Shown here: positions 55,301-63,933 of the stretch, piece after piece
Layout of the letters: each line of letters begins with the position of its first letter
Position numbering within the stretch: position 1 is the stretch's first letter
Source of the DNA: Chryseobacterium angstadtii
GTDB lineage: Bacteria > Bacteroidota > Bacteroidia > Flavobacteriales > Weeksellaceae
NCBI RefSeq assembly: GCF_001045465.1
Contig: NZ_LFND01000003.1
Span: 868,001-932,000 of the forward strand
Reading direction: 5' to 3'
Length of the DNA stretch: 64,000 bases
The notes under the pieces: generated by a model
Databases searched by the model: none
The model's input: only the letters and a program-made list of their open reading frames with translations
What the model was told of the DNA's origin: nothing
Translations under genes and position numbers: made by a program

Positions 55301-55685
55301 TAAAGCAGATCAGGAAGGCCCGGTGCATTATCACTATGTGCTTCGTCCGCATGATGCCTTTAATTCTGTAGAAAATGAAAAAGCAGCTGCTCAATTCACT
55401 CAGCCTCTTACCGCTGTTCCTGTTAAAGATAAGTGGTCTTCAGGAGAAAGCCTGTTTCAGATGAGCAATGATAGAATTGTTGTTACGTCTGTCACCCCGG
55501 AGAAAGAAAGAAGTTTCGTCATCAGATTGTATAATCCGGATGAAAAAGAACAGTCAAGTACTTTGTTATGGGAAAAATTAAAGCCTAAAAAGCTGATTAT
55601 TCTTAAAACAGGAAAAGTTTTTTCAACTAATGAAAAAATAACGCTTGCAGGAATGGATGTAGTAGAAATAAAGGTAATGCCTTAA
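52356..55685 (+). CDS. Exported GH38 alpha-mannosidase
   Basis: A 1109-residue enzyme from the ATG at 52356, giving a signal peptide MQKKYFTLFVFILVSGNFFYG-Q. The 14-codon upstream extension is rejected. An N-terminal beta domain (about 20-280) precedes the GH38 catalytic domain, which starts at HHSHTDVGYS (about 290-299) with zinc ligands. The likely nucleophile is Asp410 in MMSDVPGFAW. A large C-terminal beta domain follows. It would release mannose from alpha-mannosides, for example in glycoproteins, in the periplasm. It is part of the mannoside locus. Confidence 0.9.
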   Translation: MQKKYFTLFVFILVSGNFFYGQKKVPFFGHIEAVNGYAREISGENIGYFSAFPDYANQALLTRATDGAKIIEWETEAVPGKIKGPYIYFSWLASHSSGSSGGIRHFDLSINDKKVLTLTTYPGNKNPDWIAKAADSTAFVFHQTKTDGLKDSYGIAYLRIPLNKVTPGKPLKLKMTGKAENSRDWFMTYKFTFQEKMDAEMTPFILKDGRRMITLTSLHFGKEQKITAKINNKETFSFNMEDGIKSFEIPVSVSEKEKSVLITVTADEKELYRKDLAVETVVPRTLYFIHHSHTDVGYSHLQAEVAKIHTQNIYDALKMIEETRSLPEEARFKWNVEALWDVENFMQKASPKEIQSFVKAVKEGSIGLSAMYANILTGLSQPEELFHYTEYAQKLEKEYGLSIKSAMMSDVPGFAWSLVPALTSSGVKYFSSGPNYLGKSNPYLGDRVGNFVKSWGDRPVWWESPSGESKILFWTGGRGYSSWHGIHPGEVFENGKKKIAEYLNDLTKSQYPYDIVQWRYNIVADNGPIDTSVSKFIDEWNKKYASPKIILSTNEKMFEAFEKKYGNQIPVVKGDISPYWEDGAMSTAKEEGVNRNSSLKLQQLTTLYSILNPELYDRQKFYEAWKNVILFHEHTWGAFNSITAPDLPFVTDQWKVKKQFSSDGNILANQLEEDLLKPITSPASKTIAVFNTSSWKRSGTVIMKNNLDGNGLEDAKGNKIPVQKLTDGTVAFIAENVPALGYTSYKVIKEEVKGQNPFSVSANEVSNGKVAVAWDTKTGSIIKIKDKSEFNHAGSFNKQGLNSYWYVPGLNPQDALSNTDTKVKILENGPVAVKISLLSEAPGAKSLERILTLFADSDEVFLENIVDKKPVRTKESVHFGFPFNSGFKDITVDAGYGVMKYLTDQLPGSNMDYWYSRRWVDASSGKKGIQWMMLETPLIEASEMIDERMIIDNSHKKWKDKGNPGTTNWFSYAMNNYWHTNYKADQEGPVHYHYVLRPHDAFNSVENEKAAAQFTQPLTAVPVKDKWSSGESLFQMSNDRIVVTSVTPEKERSFVIRLYNPDEKEQSSTLLWEKLKPKKLIILKTGKVFSTNEKITLAGMDVVEIKVMP

Positions 55686-55730
55686 TTCTATGCTGTGTTT
55701 TTAAAATAGGATCAAGTCTGAATAAAAGTT

Positions 55731-56678
55731 ATGTCAAAACCAGTGATCACAATAGACATGGGTGGAACCATGATCAAAATTGGAATTATAAAAGAAAATA
55801 TCCTAATCTCTTCGGTGTCCATCAATGCTGATTCCGGAAACGGGCTCCGAGTGAGATTACCTCACATAGAAAAAGCTGTAAAAGAGGCATTGGCCCGGCA
55901 ACAGCTTTCCTTTAAAGATATGGCAGGGCTTGGGATAGCTTCTCCGGGTATCGTGGACAGTCATCAAAAGAAAATACTTTCCATTGATAAAAAATTTGGC
56001 GATGCTCCGGATATCAACTTAGAGGAATGGTGCTGGCAGGCATTCGGTCTTCCTTTTACCATAGAAAATGATGCCCGCGCTGCATTGTTAGGCGAATGGA
56101 AATATGGAAGAGCAAAAGATTATGATAATGTTGTTTTAATGAGTCTGGGGACAGGTGTGGGAACTGCGGCTGTAGTGGAAGGGAATCTGCTGAAGGGGAA
56201 ACATTTTACAGCCGGAATATTGGGTGGCCATTTTGTGATTAATTATAAAGGGACAATCTGCAATTGCGGAAACAAAGGCTGTGTGGAAACAGAAGCTTCT
56301 ACCTGGAAGCTACCTTCAATAGCGGGAGAAAATAAGGCGTATTCGGAAAGTAAACTGAAATCTTTGCCTTCTGTAGATTATAAAGCGGTTTTTCAATTGG
56401 CAAAAGAAGGTGATTTAGCAGCTGCAGAGATCCGTGAACAGAGCTTACAGGCATGGGCAGCATGCGCTATCAGCCTTATCCACGCTTATGATCCCGAAAT
56501 GCTTCTGCTTACAGGTGGTATTATGGGTAGCGGTTCTTCTATCGTGCCCTATATCAGAAATCAAACGGAAAAACATGCCTGGACTCCCTGGGGAAATGTG
56601 AAAGTTGAAACAGCAGTATTTCCGGATTCTGCAGCGCTGTACGGCATGGCCTATCTTGTCAGCAACATCAATAAGTGA
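55731..56678 (+). CDS. ROK-family sugar kinase
   Basis: A 315-residue ROK kinase. The ATP phosphate motif is IDMGGTMIKIGI at the N-terminus. The ENDARAALLGEW segment contains the catalytic Asp, and the zinc-binding CNCGNKGCVETEAS motif is complete. It probably phosphorylates mannose (or glucose) on the 6-OH, which the next gene would isomerise. It lies 45 bases after the mannosidase stop. Confidence 0.9.
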   Translation: MSKPVITIDMGGTMIKIGIIKENILISSVSINADSGNGLRVRLPHIEKAVKEALARQQLSFKDMAGLGIASPGIVDSHQKKILSIDKKFGDAPDINLEEWCWQAFGLPFTIENDARAALLGEWKYGRAKDYDNVVLMSLGTGVGTAAVVEGNLLKGKHFTAGILGGHFVINYKGTICNCGNKGCVETEASTWKLPSIAGENKAYSESKLKSLPSVDYKAVFQLAKEGDLAAAEIREQSLQAWAACAISLIHAYDPEMLLLTGGIMGSGSSIVPYIRNQTEKHAWTPWGNVKVETAVFPDSAALYGMAYLVSNINK

Positions 56679-56704
56679 AATAAAATGAATGAAATAGAAC
56701 AATA

Positions 56705-58459
56705 ATGAAATCGAATTACAACAAATTTCCTGTAATACCCATAAAAGATCATACCTGCATTTCCGGCTGGGAGAACGTTACGGATAAAATAAAAGAAGGC
56801 ATCCCCGGAATTATAGCTGTTGAATGTTATCCCGGAGTTTTTGTGGAAGAAATCATAGCTGAATTCAAAGATCTTTTAAACCCGGCTTTGATCATTAATA
56901 CTTCAGAGGCGATGAAACCGGAAAGTGAAATCAGCAGCATGGTAGAGCCTTATGTAACCGATGATCCTGTTTTTGGGTATATGACCTCTCTTGAACTGGA
57001 AGATTATTTCGATGAGGTGAAAATAACTGCCCTGAAGAAAGAAATAGATACTACCGACGGCTGCGTGGTTATTGTGGGGCCCGGAGCACTTCTGCTGCAT
57101 AACCAGCCAAAGTTGATACTGTATGCAGATATGGCACGCTGGGAAATTCAGAAACGGTATCGAAATAATACCGCCTGTAATCTGGGGAAAACCAACTATA
57201 CTGAAGCTTTTGCCTATCAATATAAGCATGCTTACTTTGTAGACTGGCGTGTATGCGACCGTTATAAAAAAAGGATATTCAGAAACTGTCATTTTATTCT
57301 GGACACCACAAAGCCTCATCAACCCAAAATGATTAGCGTCAATGCAGTGCTGGATGCTTTAAAACAAACGGTTAGTTCTCCCTTCAGAGTGGTTCCTTTT
57401 TTCGATCCCGGTCCCTGGGGCGGGCAATGGCTGAAAGAAGTATGCGATCTTGACAGAAGCCTTCCTAATTACGCCTGGGGCTTTGACTGTGTTCCGGAAG
57501 AGAACAGCCTTTTATTAGGATTTGGGGATGAGGTTGTAGAAATCCCCTCCATAAATTTAGTGTTTTTCCAGCCGGAAGCTCTATTGGGAAAACAGGTATA
57601 CGAAAGCTTTGGCGATGAATTTCCGATTCGCTTCGATTTTCTGGATACCATGGAAGGTGGCAATCTGAGTCTGCAGGTACATCCGTTGAAAGAATATATA
57701 AAGGAAAAATTCGGGATGAACTATACACAGGATGAAAGTTATTATATGCTGGATGCCGGGGAAAATGCCTTTGTATACCTCGGACTGAAAAACGATATAA
57801 ACCCGGAAAATATGATGGCTGATCTTGAAAAAGCACAAAGTACCCAGACTGCTTTCGATGCCGATCAATATGTACAGAAATGGCCTGTCCGGAAACATGA
57901 TCATGTATCTATTCCTGCGGGGACGGTTCATTGCTCGGGAGCTAATTCAGTAGTTCTGGAAATAAGTGCTACCCCTTATATCTTTACATTTAAACTCTGG
58001 GATTGGGAACGAATGGGGCTTGATGGAAAACCAAGACCCATTTCTCTGGAGCACGGCAGAAAAAATATACAGTGGAACCGTGATGCATCATGGACCGAAA
58101 AGAATATACTGAACCTTACAGCACCGATTTCTGAAGGTGATGGATGGCGGGAAGAGCGAACCGGACTGGATGAGTTGTCATTTATTGAAACCAGACGGCA
58201 TTGGTTTAGTAAAAAAGTAATACATCATACAGAAGGTTCTGTGAATGTTTTAAACCTGGTTGAGGGTAGGGAAGTGCTTGTAGAAAGTCCGGATGAGAGT
58301 TTTGCTCCGTATATTGTACGCTATGCTGAAACTTTTATAGTTCCGGCTTCGGTAGGAACGTATACCATTACACCATATGGCGAAAGTGAGGGGAAGGAAT
58401 GTGCAACTGTTAAGGCATCCATTCGTATGGATAGGATGAAAGAGAAAATCTTAAAATAA
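56705..58459 (+). CDS. manA: Type I mannose-6-phosphate isomerase with kinase-like N-terminal domain
   Basis: A 584-residue protein, far longer than the usual 320-400. The catalytic cupin part is about residues 228-584, with the zinc ligand set Gln324, His326 (LQVHP), Glu344 and His409 (GTVHCSG), and the downstream GLDGKPRPISLEHG. It converts mannose-6-phosphate to fructose-6-phosphate. Residues 1-215 look like a uridine-kinase-type fold that has lost a usable Walker A (VECYPGVFVEE has no GKS/T), keeping strands such as VVIVGPGALLL and ILYADMARWEIQKRYR. It lies 26 bases after the kinase and 5 before the transporter. Confidence 0.88.
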   Translation: MKSNYNKFPVIPIKDHTCISGWENVTDKIKEGIPGIIAVECYPGVFVEEIIAEFKDLLNPALIINTSEAMKPESEISSMVEPYVTDDPVFGYMTSLELEDYFDEVKITALKKEIDTTDGCVVIVGPGALLLHNQPKLILYADMARWEIQKRYRNNTACNLGKTNYTEAFAYQYKHAYFVDWRVCDRYKKRIFRNCHFILDTTKPHQPKMISVNAVLDALKQTVSSPFRVVPFFDPGPWGGQWLKEVCDLDRSLPNYAWGFDCVPEENSLLLGFGDEVVEIPSINLVFFQPEALLGKQVYESFGDEFPIRFDFLDTMEGGNLSLQVHPLKEYIKEKFGMNYTQDESYYMLDAGENAFVYLGLKNDINPENMMADLEKAQSTQTAFDADQYVQKWPVRKHDHVSIPAGTVHCSGANSVVLEISATPYIFTFKLWDWERMGLDGKPRPISLEHGRKNIQWNRDASWTEKNILNLTAPISEGDGWREERTGLDELSFIETRRHWFSKKVIHHTEGSVNVLNLVEGREVLVESPDESFAPYIVRYAETFIVPASVGTYTITPYGESEGKECATVKASIRMDRMKEKILK

Positions 58460-58464
58460 TAAAT

Positions 58465-59817
58465 ATGCAGCAGACGGGAAATTCTAACATTATTTATAAA
58501 GCCGTGCTGGTAGCATCGGTGGGTGGTTTGTTATTCGGTTATGATACCGCTGTCATTTCCGGGACTATTGGTTTTATGCGGACTTATTATCATTTGTCTG
58601 ATGCTATGACAGGCTGGGCGGCTTCATGTGCCTTGTTGGGATGCCTCATCGGAGCTATGTATTCAGGAATGCTGAGTGACAAGATCGGCCGGAAAAAAGT
58701 TTTAATGATTTCCGCTCTTTTGTTCGCAATTTCCTCTGTTGGTACCGCATTGGCTCCCGATCTCTGTATTTTTGTTGTTTTCCGTATTGTTGGCGGGATG
58801 GGAATTGGGATCGCATCTATACTTTCGCCCATGTATATTTCAGAAATGGCTCCGGCAGCTATACGCGGGAGGCTCGTCTCAATTTTTCAGCTTGGGATTG
58901 TGACCGGGATTCTGGTTATTTATTTTGTGAATGCCTATATTGCCGGAATCTACAATGAAAGCTGGAATATTTCTCACGGTTGGAGATGGATGTTTGGCTC
59001 AGGAATTATTCCTTCATTAGTTTTTATAGCACTGCTCTTTACTGTTCCTGAAAGCCCGCGATGGCTTGCAGAAAAAAAGAAAAACAAAGAGGCTTTATCT
59101 ATACTTTCTCTTATTCATGGAGAAGAAAAAGCAGTGGTAGAGCTTGATTACATTAATCAATCATTAAAAGACACCCTTCCGTTTTCGTTTTCCCATCTGA
59201 AAGACTCAAAGTTGAAAAAAGCGCTTGCCATAGGAATTCTGCTGGCGGTATTTTCGCAGATTACAGGAATAAATGCGGTGATGTATTATGCTCCCGAGAT
59301 ATTTAAATCTACAGGGGTGGGCTCAGGATCTGCTCTTTGTCAGACGATTATTGTGGGAGCGATTAATTTGATTTTCACTTTTGTGGCTATAAAATATGTT
59401 GATTATTGGGGCCGGAAATCTCTTCTGATCTACGGAATTACTGGGATGATTATTTGTTTGGGGATCATAGGAACTGCTTTTTTTATGCAGGTGCAGGGAA
59501 ACCTGATTCTTATTGCGATACTGGGATATATCGCCAGCTTTGCGATGTCGTTGGGACCGCTTACTTTTGTTGTTATCTCTGAAATATTCCCTAACAGAGC
59601 CCGTGGTACTGCGATGTCTGTCGCTACTTTCTTTCTTTGGCTGGCTGTTTTTGCCGTTTCACAAACTTTCCCTGTGTTGATGGGCACTTTGGGAGCTGCA
59701 TATACATTCTGGCTGTATATGGCAGCCGCTGTCATTGCATTAATCTTTGTATGGAAAAAAGTTCCTGAAACAAAAGGAAGAACCCTTGAAGAGATAGAGG
59801 AAGACCTGATCCGGTAA
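58465..59817 (+). CDS. MFS sugar porter (sugar/H+ symporter)
   Basis: A 450-residue transporter with twelve predicted helices. Family signatures are visible: GGLLFGYDTAVISG near the start, the D-R-x-G-R type SDKIGRKKVLM after helix 2, PESPRWLAEKKK before the central loop and PETKGRTLEEIEE at the C-terminus. It resembles XylE/GalP-type symporters. In this context the likely substrate is mannose, though glucose or galactose is possible. It is the last gene of the mannoside operon. Confidence 0.92.
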   Translation: MQQTGNSNIIYKAVLVASVGGLLFGYDTAVISGTIGFMRTYYHLSDAMTGWAASCALLGCLIGAMYSGMLSDKIGRKKVLMISALLFAISSVGTALAPDLCIFVVFRIVGGMGIGIASILSPMYISEMAPAAIRGRLVSIFQLGIVTGILVIYFVNAYIAGIYNESWNISHGWRWMFGSGIIPSLVFIALLFTVPESPRWLAEKKKNKEALSILSLIHGEEKAVVELDYINQSLKDTLPFSFSHLKDSKLKKALAIGILLAVFSQITGINAVMYYAPEIFKSTGVGSGSALCQTIIVGAINLIFTFVAIKYVDYWGRKSLLIYGITGMIICLGIIGTAFFMQVQGNLILIAILGYIASFAMSLGPLTFVVISEIFPNRARGTAMSVATFFLWLAVFAVSQTFPVLMGTLGAAYTFWLYMAAAVIALIFVWKKVPETKGRTLEEIEEDLIR

Positions 59818-60060
59818 CGAAATAATGGTTAAAAATAAAAACAGATTTTTTATAATTAATACACAGTTTTCAAAGCAGATTGAACAGATAATACATGAAA
59901 AAATAAGTATTCAAACGAAAATATAAGTGACAGATTCTAAAAATTACTTACTTTTAAAATATAAAAGATGAAGTAAAACTTTCTGTTGGTCATATGCATT
60001 TAAAGTATAGCATGAAGCAGAAGTTTTATGCTACAGATAAACTATTAAACATAAAACCAA

Positions 60061-60951
60061 ATGAATACCGAATGTGCCTTATGTATAACTCCGCTTACCG
60101 CCATGGATACGCTTTTGGGCGAAAACAAACTGGCAGACGGAGGAATTCTCTGCAATAAATGCCTGAATAAAGCAACCAATGTTAATAAAGATCTTGTCTC
60201 CGACCTTGCCAATTACAGCATTGTTCAGATAAGAAATATGGTATTGACTGATGCCGGAGAAGAGAAAGAAGAAGTAGAGAAAGTGGAAGAGGTAATTATT
60301 TCCCAGCCCCGCATTGTTCCGACGCCTTCTCAAAGTATCCAGTTTACGTATACCGCTGATGCACCTACAAGACTTGATGAAATTAAGGATCAGATTGTGG
60401 CAACAACTGCTAAACTCAGTATTTTTGTGGACAGGGAAGTAGAAGAGCTGGTAAACATTCTTGATAAAAATGAAAAATTGATTGCAGTTGCAGAAGGCAA
60501 ATATCTTTATAATGATCTGGAAGGGATTGTAGTCTCTACGGAAAAAAGAATTATTTTCATTAATAAAAAAATTCTTGGAGGAGTCTTTGAAAACGAATTC
60601 CCACTCCATAAAGTCAGTTCCATACAGCATGATACAGGTCTGATATCTTCAACACTAAAAGTTTATACCCCCGGTTTTACTGCCGAATTTAAACTGCATT
60701 TAAAAAGTGCAGCCAAAAACTTTTCTGAAGCTGTACAAGACTTTATAGGAAGCTCCGGATCGCAAAAGGCTGAACACAAGCCGCAGGAAAGGAAACCGGA
60801 AACCGTTGAAATACAACAAAATTCTGAACAAAAAGAAGATCCTGCCATCATTTTCGAACAGCTTGAAAAATTGGGGAAACTTAGAGAATTAGGAGTTCTT
60901 ACAGAGGAAGAATTTGCCGAACAGAAGAAAAAACTGTTGGCAAGACTTTAA
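60061..60951 (+). CDS. Zinc-ribbon, PH-like and SHOCT domain protein, copy 1
   Basis: A 296-residue protein. Cys5, Cys8, Cys31 and Cys34 form an N-terminal zinc ribbon like DUF4428 (CALC and CNKC, with DTLLGENKLADGG between). The middle (about 110-225) is a PH-like domain (YLYNDLEGIVVSTEKRIIFINKK). The last 30 residues, IFEQLEKLGKLRELGVLTEE and on, are a SHOCT domain, an oligomerisation module. The function is unknown. A paralogue follows 16 bases downstream. A weak hairpin TAGCAT/ATGCTA precedes the gene. Confidence 0.82.
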   Translation: MNTECALCITPLTAMDTLLGENKLADGGILCNKCLNKATNVNKDLVSDLANYSIVQIRNMVLTDAGEEKEEVEKVEEVIISQPRIVPTPSQSIQFTYTADAPTRLDEIKDQIVATTAKLSIFVDREVEELVNILDKNEKLIAVAEGKYLYNDLEGIVVSTEKRIIFINKKILGGVFENEFPLHKVSSIQHDTGLISSTLKVYTPGFTAEFKLHLKSAAKNFSEAVQDFIGSSGSQKAEHKPQERKPETVEIQQNSEQKEDPAIIFEQLEKLGKLRELGVLTEEEFAEQKKKLLARL

Positions 60952-60967
60952 AAAAGATAACAGAAAT

Positions 60968-61804
60968 ATGAGCAATACCTGTACATTATGCCAGTCAGAA
61001 CTGGTGTCCATGGATACACTTTTAGGGGAGAACAGGCTTTCGGATGGAGGAAAACTGTGTAATAAATGCCTGGAAAAGGTAAGCGGAATCAATCAGGAGC
61101 TTCTTTATAATCTTCATGAATTTAGCATTGATGATATTAAAAGCTTAGTTCAAAATACAGTTACGGAACAGGAAAAACCGATTGAGAAGAGTGAAGAATT
61201 GAATATATCCATATTTGAAAATGCAGAACCGGGTTCAATGCCCCGTGAACTTTATAAAAGAAGGCTGAAGGAAATAAAATATGAACTGATACAGGTGAAT
61301 GCCAACCTCTCCATGTTTACGAAAGGCGAAATAAAAGAATTGCCACGGATACTCAATACGGGTGAAAGAATTATCGCTGCAACGGATGCTCAGCTTTCAG
61401 GAACTCTGGATGCAGGAATACTTCTTGTAACCCATCACAGAATGGTTTCCGTATCAAAAGGAGTGTTTTCTGCGCTGAAAGTGAATGAATATTTAAATGA
61501 AGTTATCAACGAGATCAGCATTGTAAAAAATCCCCTATCTCCTGTTATTAAGATCCATATGAAAGAGGGCGTTGTAGAATTTGAATGCTTCTTTGATAAA
61601 GACGATGCAGAAAGGTTTTACAGCAGTATCGAAAAAATTTATAATACCCCAAAATCTGAGAAACAGGTAACCGAAGTTAAAGAAGTTTCTTCAGAACATA
61701 TTTTTGAACAACTCGAAAAGTTGGGTAAATTAAGGGAAAACGGAATACTCACAGAAGAAGAGTTTGCAGAGCAGAAAAAGAAACTGTTGGGTCAACTTCC
61801 ATAA
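60968..61804 (+). CDS. Zinc-ribbon, PH-like and SHOCT domain protein, copy 2
   Basis: A 278-residue paralogue of the preceding protein, counted from the ATG at 60968; an earlier ATG at 60914 overlaps the first gene and is rejected. It has the same four Cys (5, 8, 31, 34; CTLC, CNKC), a diverged PH-like middle (LLVTHHRMVSVSKGVFSAL) and a nearly identical SHOCT tail (LEKLGKLRENGILTEEEFAE). The ends are strongly conserved between copies and the middle is not. It lies 11 bases before the GNAT gene, so the three are probably one operon. Confidence 0.82.
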   Translation: MSNTCTLCQSELVSMDTLLGENRLSDGGKLCNKCLEKVSGINQELLYNLHEFSIDDIKSLVQNTVTEQEKPIEKSEELNISIFENAEPGSMPRELYKRRLKEIKYELIQVNANLSMFTKGEIKELPRILNTGERIIAATDAQLSGTLDAGILLVTHHRMVSVSKGVFSALKVNEYLNEVINEISIVKNPLSPVIKIHMKEGVVEFECFFDKDDAERFYSSIEKIYNTPKSEKQVTEVKEVSSEHIFEQLEKLGKLRENGILTEEEFAEQKKKLLGQLP

Positions 61805-61815
61805 ATATAAAACAG

Positions 61816-62463
61816 ATGATTACAGACAATGTATCTAATGATCTGGTAGAAAAATGGCTGAAAGGATGGTCATTGTCCAGAAAGCTTCCCCTTCCGGTAA
61901 AATATAAATCAGGCTTTAAAGTAGAAGTGGGAGAAGAACAGCAGAAAACACGGTATGTTTTTTCCACAATTACCCATGATTTTATCGAACTCTCCAAGCA
62001 GATCAATGAACCGTGGATCTACCTTAAAGTATGTGCTTCTTCTCATGAAGTGAGAAAACAGATACCTGAAAAGTGGATTATACAGCCTCCCGGCTACATG
62101 ATGTGCTGTTTCGGACCTATGAAAAACCCTGAAATCAATCTTTGTGAGGGCTACTGGCTGGAATACGAAAAATATCATTCCACAACCGTTTGTAAAATCA
62201 TAGCAGAAAATGGTGAACAGGCTTCTACTGGCCGTATTGTACTTGTGGATGGCGTGGCTGTTTATGACAGGATTATCACAGAAGAAAAGCATAGGAGAAA
62301 AGGACTTGCCTCTTTTTTAATGCAGGAACTTGAAAAAACTGCTTCAGCGCAAGGTATTTCCAATAGTTTTCTGGTTGCTACAGAACAAGGAAAGGCTCTT
62401 TATGAATCAAAGGGCTGGAAGCTGTACAGTCCTTATACCTCCATTGTCATTCCCGGCATTTGA
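61816..62463 (+). CDS. GNAT-family N-acetyltransferase
   Basis: A 215-residue protein. The C-terminal half is a GNAT domain with the acetyl-CoA pyrophosphate motif in EEKHRRKGLASFLM and the later GKALYESKGWKLY. The N-terminal half is an unassigned extension. The substrate is unknown. It is linked to the two zinc-ribbon/PH/SHOCT genes. Confidence 0.82.
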   Translation: MITDNVSNDLVEKWLKGWSLSRKLPLPVKYKSGFKVEVGEEQQKTRYVFSTITHDFIELSKQINEPWIYLKVCASSHEVRKQIPEKWIIQPPGYMMCCFGPMKNPEINLCEGYWLEYEKYHSTTVCKIIAENGEQASTGRIVLVDGVAVYDRIITEEKHRRKGLASFLMQELEKTASAQGISNSFLVATEQGKALYESKGWKLYSPYTSIVIPGI

Positions 62464-62545
62464 TTTTTTAAATACCAGTCTGAGTCTGGTCAATAAATAC
62501 AATCTTCTTTGTGTTTTTCCAACTATAAAATATATAAAAAGATCA

Positions 62546-62662
62546 ATCTCAATAAAAATTCAATAGGAGTGGGCTTTAGCCCACTTATCAAAATGACCAC
62601 CTCCATCATGGCTTTAGCCAAAATTTAAAATGAAATTACACCGGACCCCATTTTATCGGAGA
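62546..62662 (+). repeat. GGGCTTTAGCCC repeat, tandem copy 1
   Basis: A 117-base unit nearly identical to 62738-62855. It contains the GTGGGCTTTAGCCCAC palindrome and a second TGGCTTTAGCCA. It is flanked by CTTTGTGTTTTTCCAACTA-type sequence, which recurs before the second copy (62707) and again at 62907-62930. Confidence 0.85.
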
Positions 62663-62663
62663 G

Positions 62664-62737
62664 AATCTTATGCTTTAAAATCTCCATAATCATCATATTT
62701 CACGTTTTTTGCGCTTACCAAAATAAAAGAATAATCG
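62664..62737. other. Spacer between repeat copies
   Basis: AT-rich, including a TTTGCGCTTACC segment related to the flank of the first repeat. No gene was seen. Confidence 0.5.
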
Positions 62738-62855
62738 ATCTCAATAAAAATTCAATAGGAGTGGGCTTTAGCCCACTTATCAAAATGACCACCTCCATCA
62801 TGGCTTTAGCCAAAATTTAAAAATGAAACTACACCGTACTCCATTTTATCGGAGA
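62738..62855 (+). repeat. GGGCTTTAGCCC repeat, tandem copy 2
   Basis: Direct repeat of 62546-62662 with one extra A and a few substitutions. A third partial unit (TTTGCGCTTTTCCAACTATA) follows near 62908. Confidence 0.85.
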
Positions 62856-62859
62856 TAAA

Positions 62860-63090
62860 AGCTTTGCGTCCTTAATAACATAAAGCATGTAAAAAAATCT
62901 TGCGTCCTTTGCGCTTTTCCAACTATAAAGAATACAATCAAACGATTGCCGGGCCAGATATTTTCAGTACTAATTATGAAAATTCGATAAATCTGCATAA
63001 TCTGTTTTGTATATTTCATTATTAAGAGAAATAAATTCAAAACAGCTTCAATAATTAAAAGTATTTGATATATTAGCGTAAAAATAATAA
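62860..63090. other. Non-coding region before the methyltransferase
   Basis: Contains a partial repeat flank (62908-62930) and AT-rich sequence. No coding frame or consensus promoter was confirmed. Confidence 0.5.
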
Positions 63091-63094
63091 TACC

Positions 63095-63889
63095 ATGGAA
63101 AATTACCTGGAAATCAATAAAAATTCCTGGAATGCCAAAGTAGATCCGCATCTGAAATCGGATTTCTACTTTGTAGATGAATTTCTCAAAGGACGAAGTT
63201 CGTTAAATAGTATAGAAACAGAGCTTTTGGGCGATGTGAAAGGCAAAAGTATTCTGCATCTGCAGTGCCATTTTGGGCAGGATTCTATCTCTCTTTCAAG
63301 AATGGGAGCAGACGTTACGGGAGTAGATCTTTCGGATAAAGCGATTGAAACGGGAAAAGATCTTGCACAGAAATGTGGAACCGATACAAAATTTGTCTGT
63401 TCGGATGTCTACAGCCTGCAAAATGTTCTGGATGAAAAATTTGATATTGTCTATACCAGTTACGGAGTTGTCGGATGGCTTCCCGATTTAAATCGGTGGG
63501 CAGAAGTCATCAGTCATTTTCTAAAGCCTGGCGGGCAGTTTATAATGGCTGAATTTCACCCGGCCGTATGGATGTTCGATGATGATTTTACAAAAATAAA
63601 CTACAATTATTTTAACGAAAGCCCTATTGTAGAAACTTATGAAGGAACTTACGCAGATCAGTCGGCGGATATTGTTCAGGAATATGTTATGTGGAACCAT
63701 TCTTTGGCAGAAGTACTGCAGAGCCTCATTAATAAAGGAGTAGAGATACTGATCTTTCAGGAATTCGACTGGTCGCCGTATCCAAGCTTCAAACACGTAG
63801 AGGAATTTGAAAAAGGAAAATGGAGAATTTCTCAGTTCGGTAATAAAATGCCTTTGGTATACAGTATTAAAGGAGAAAAAAGAAAATAA
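63095..63889 (+). CDS. Class I SAM-dependent methyltransferase
   Basis: A 264-residue cytoplasmic methyltransferase. The SAM-binding motif I is ILHLQCHFGQDSISLS, followed by GADVTGVDLSDKAIETG with the acidic ribose-binding residue, FDIVYTSYGVVGWLPD and FLKPGGQFIMAEFHP. The substrate is unknown; the closest shape is small-molecule methyltransferases. It stands alone, followed by a very strong terminator. Confidence 0.9.
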   Translation: MENYLEINKNSWNAKVDPHLKSDFYFVDEFLKGRSSLNSIETELLGDVKGKSILHLQCHFGQDSISLSRMGADVTGVDLSDKAIETGKDLAQKCGTDTKFVCSDVYSLQNVLDEKFDIVYTSYGVVGWLPDLNRWAEVISHFLKPGGQFIMAEFHPAVWMFDDDFTKINYNYFNESPIVETYEGTYADQSADIVQEYVMWNHSLAEVLQSLINKGVEILIFQEFDWSPYPSFKHVEEFEKGKWRISQFGNKMPLVYSIKGEKRK

Positions 63890-63899
63890 TCCTCATAAA

Positions 63900-63933
63900 A
63901 AAGTCATCATAATCCGGAGATTATGATGACTTT
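63900..63933. terminator. Bidirectional terminator at the window end
   Basis: A perfect 15-base stem AAAGTCATCATAATC/GATTATGATGACTTT with a four-base loop, flanked by A/T runs on both sides. It implies a gene converging from beyond 64000. Confidence 0.92.

Noticed and set aside
60079..60630. A 183-codon minus-strand frame opposite the zinc-ribbon gene
   Set aside because: Phe- and Asn-rich shadow of the plus-strand protein, with no start signal or domain.
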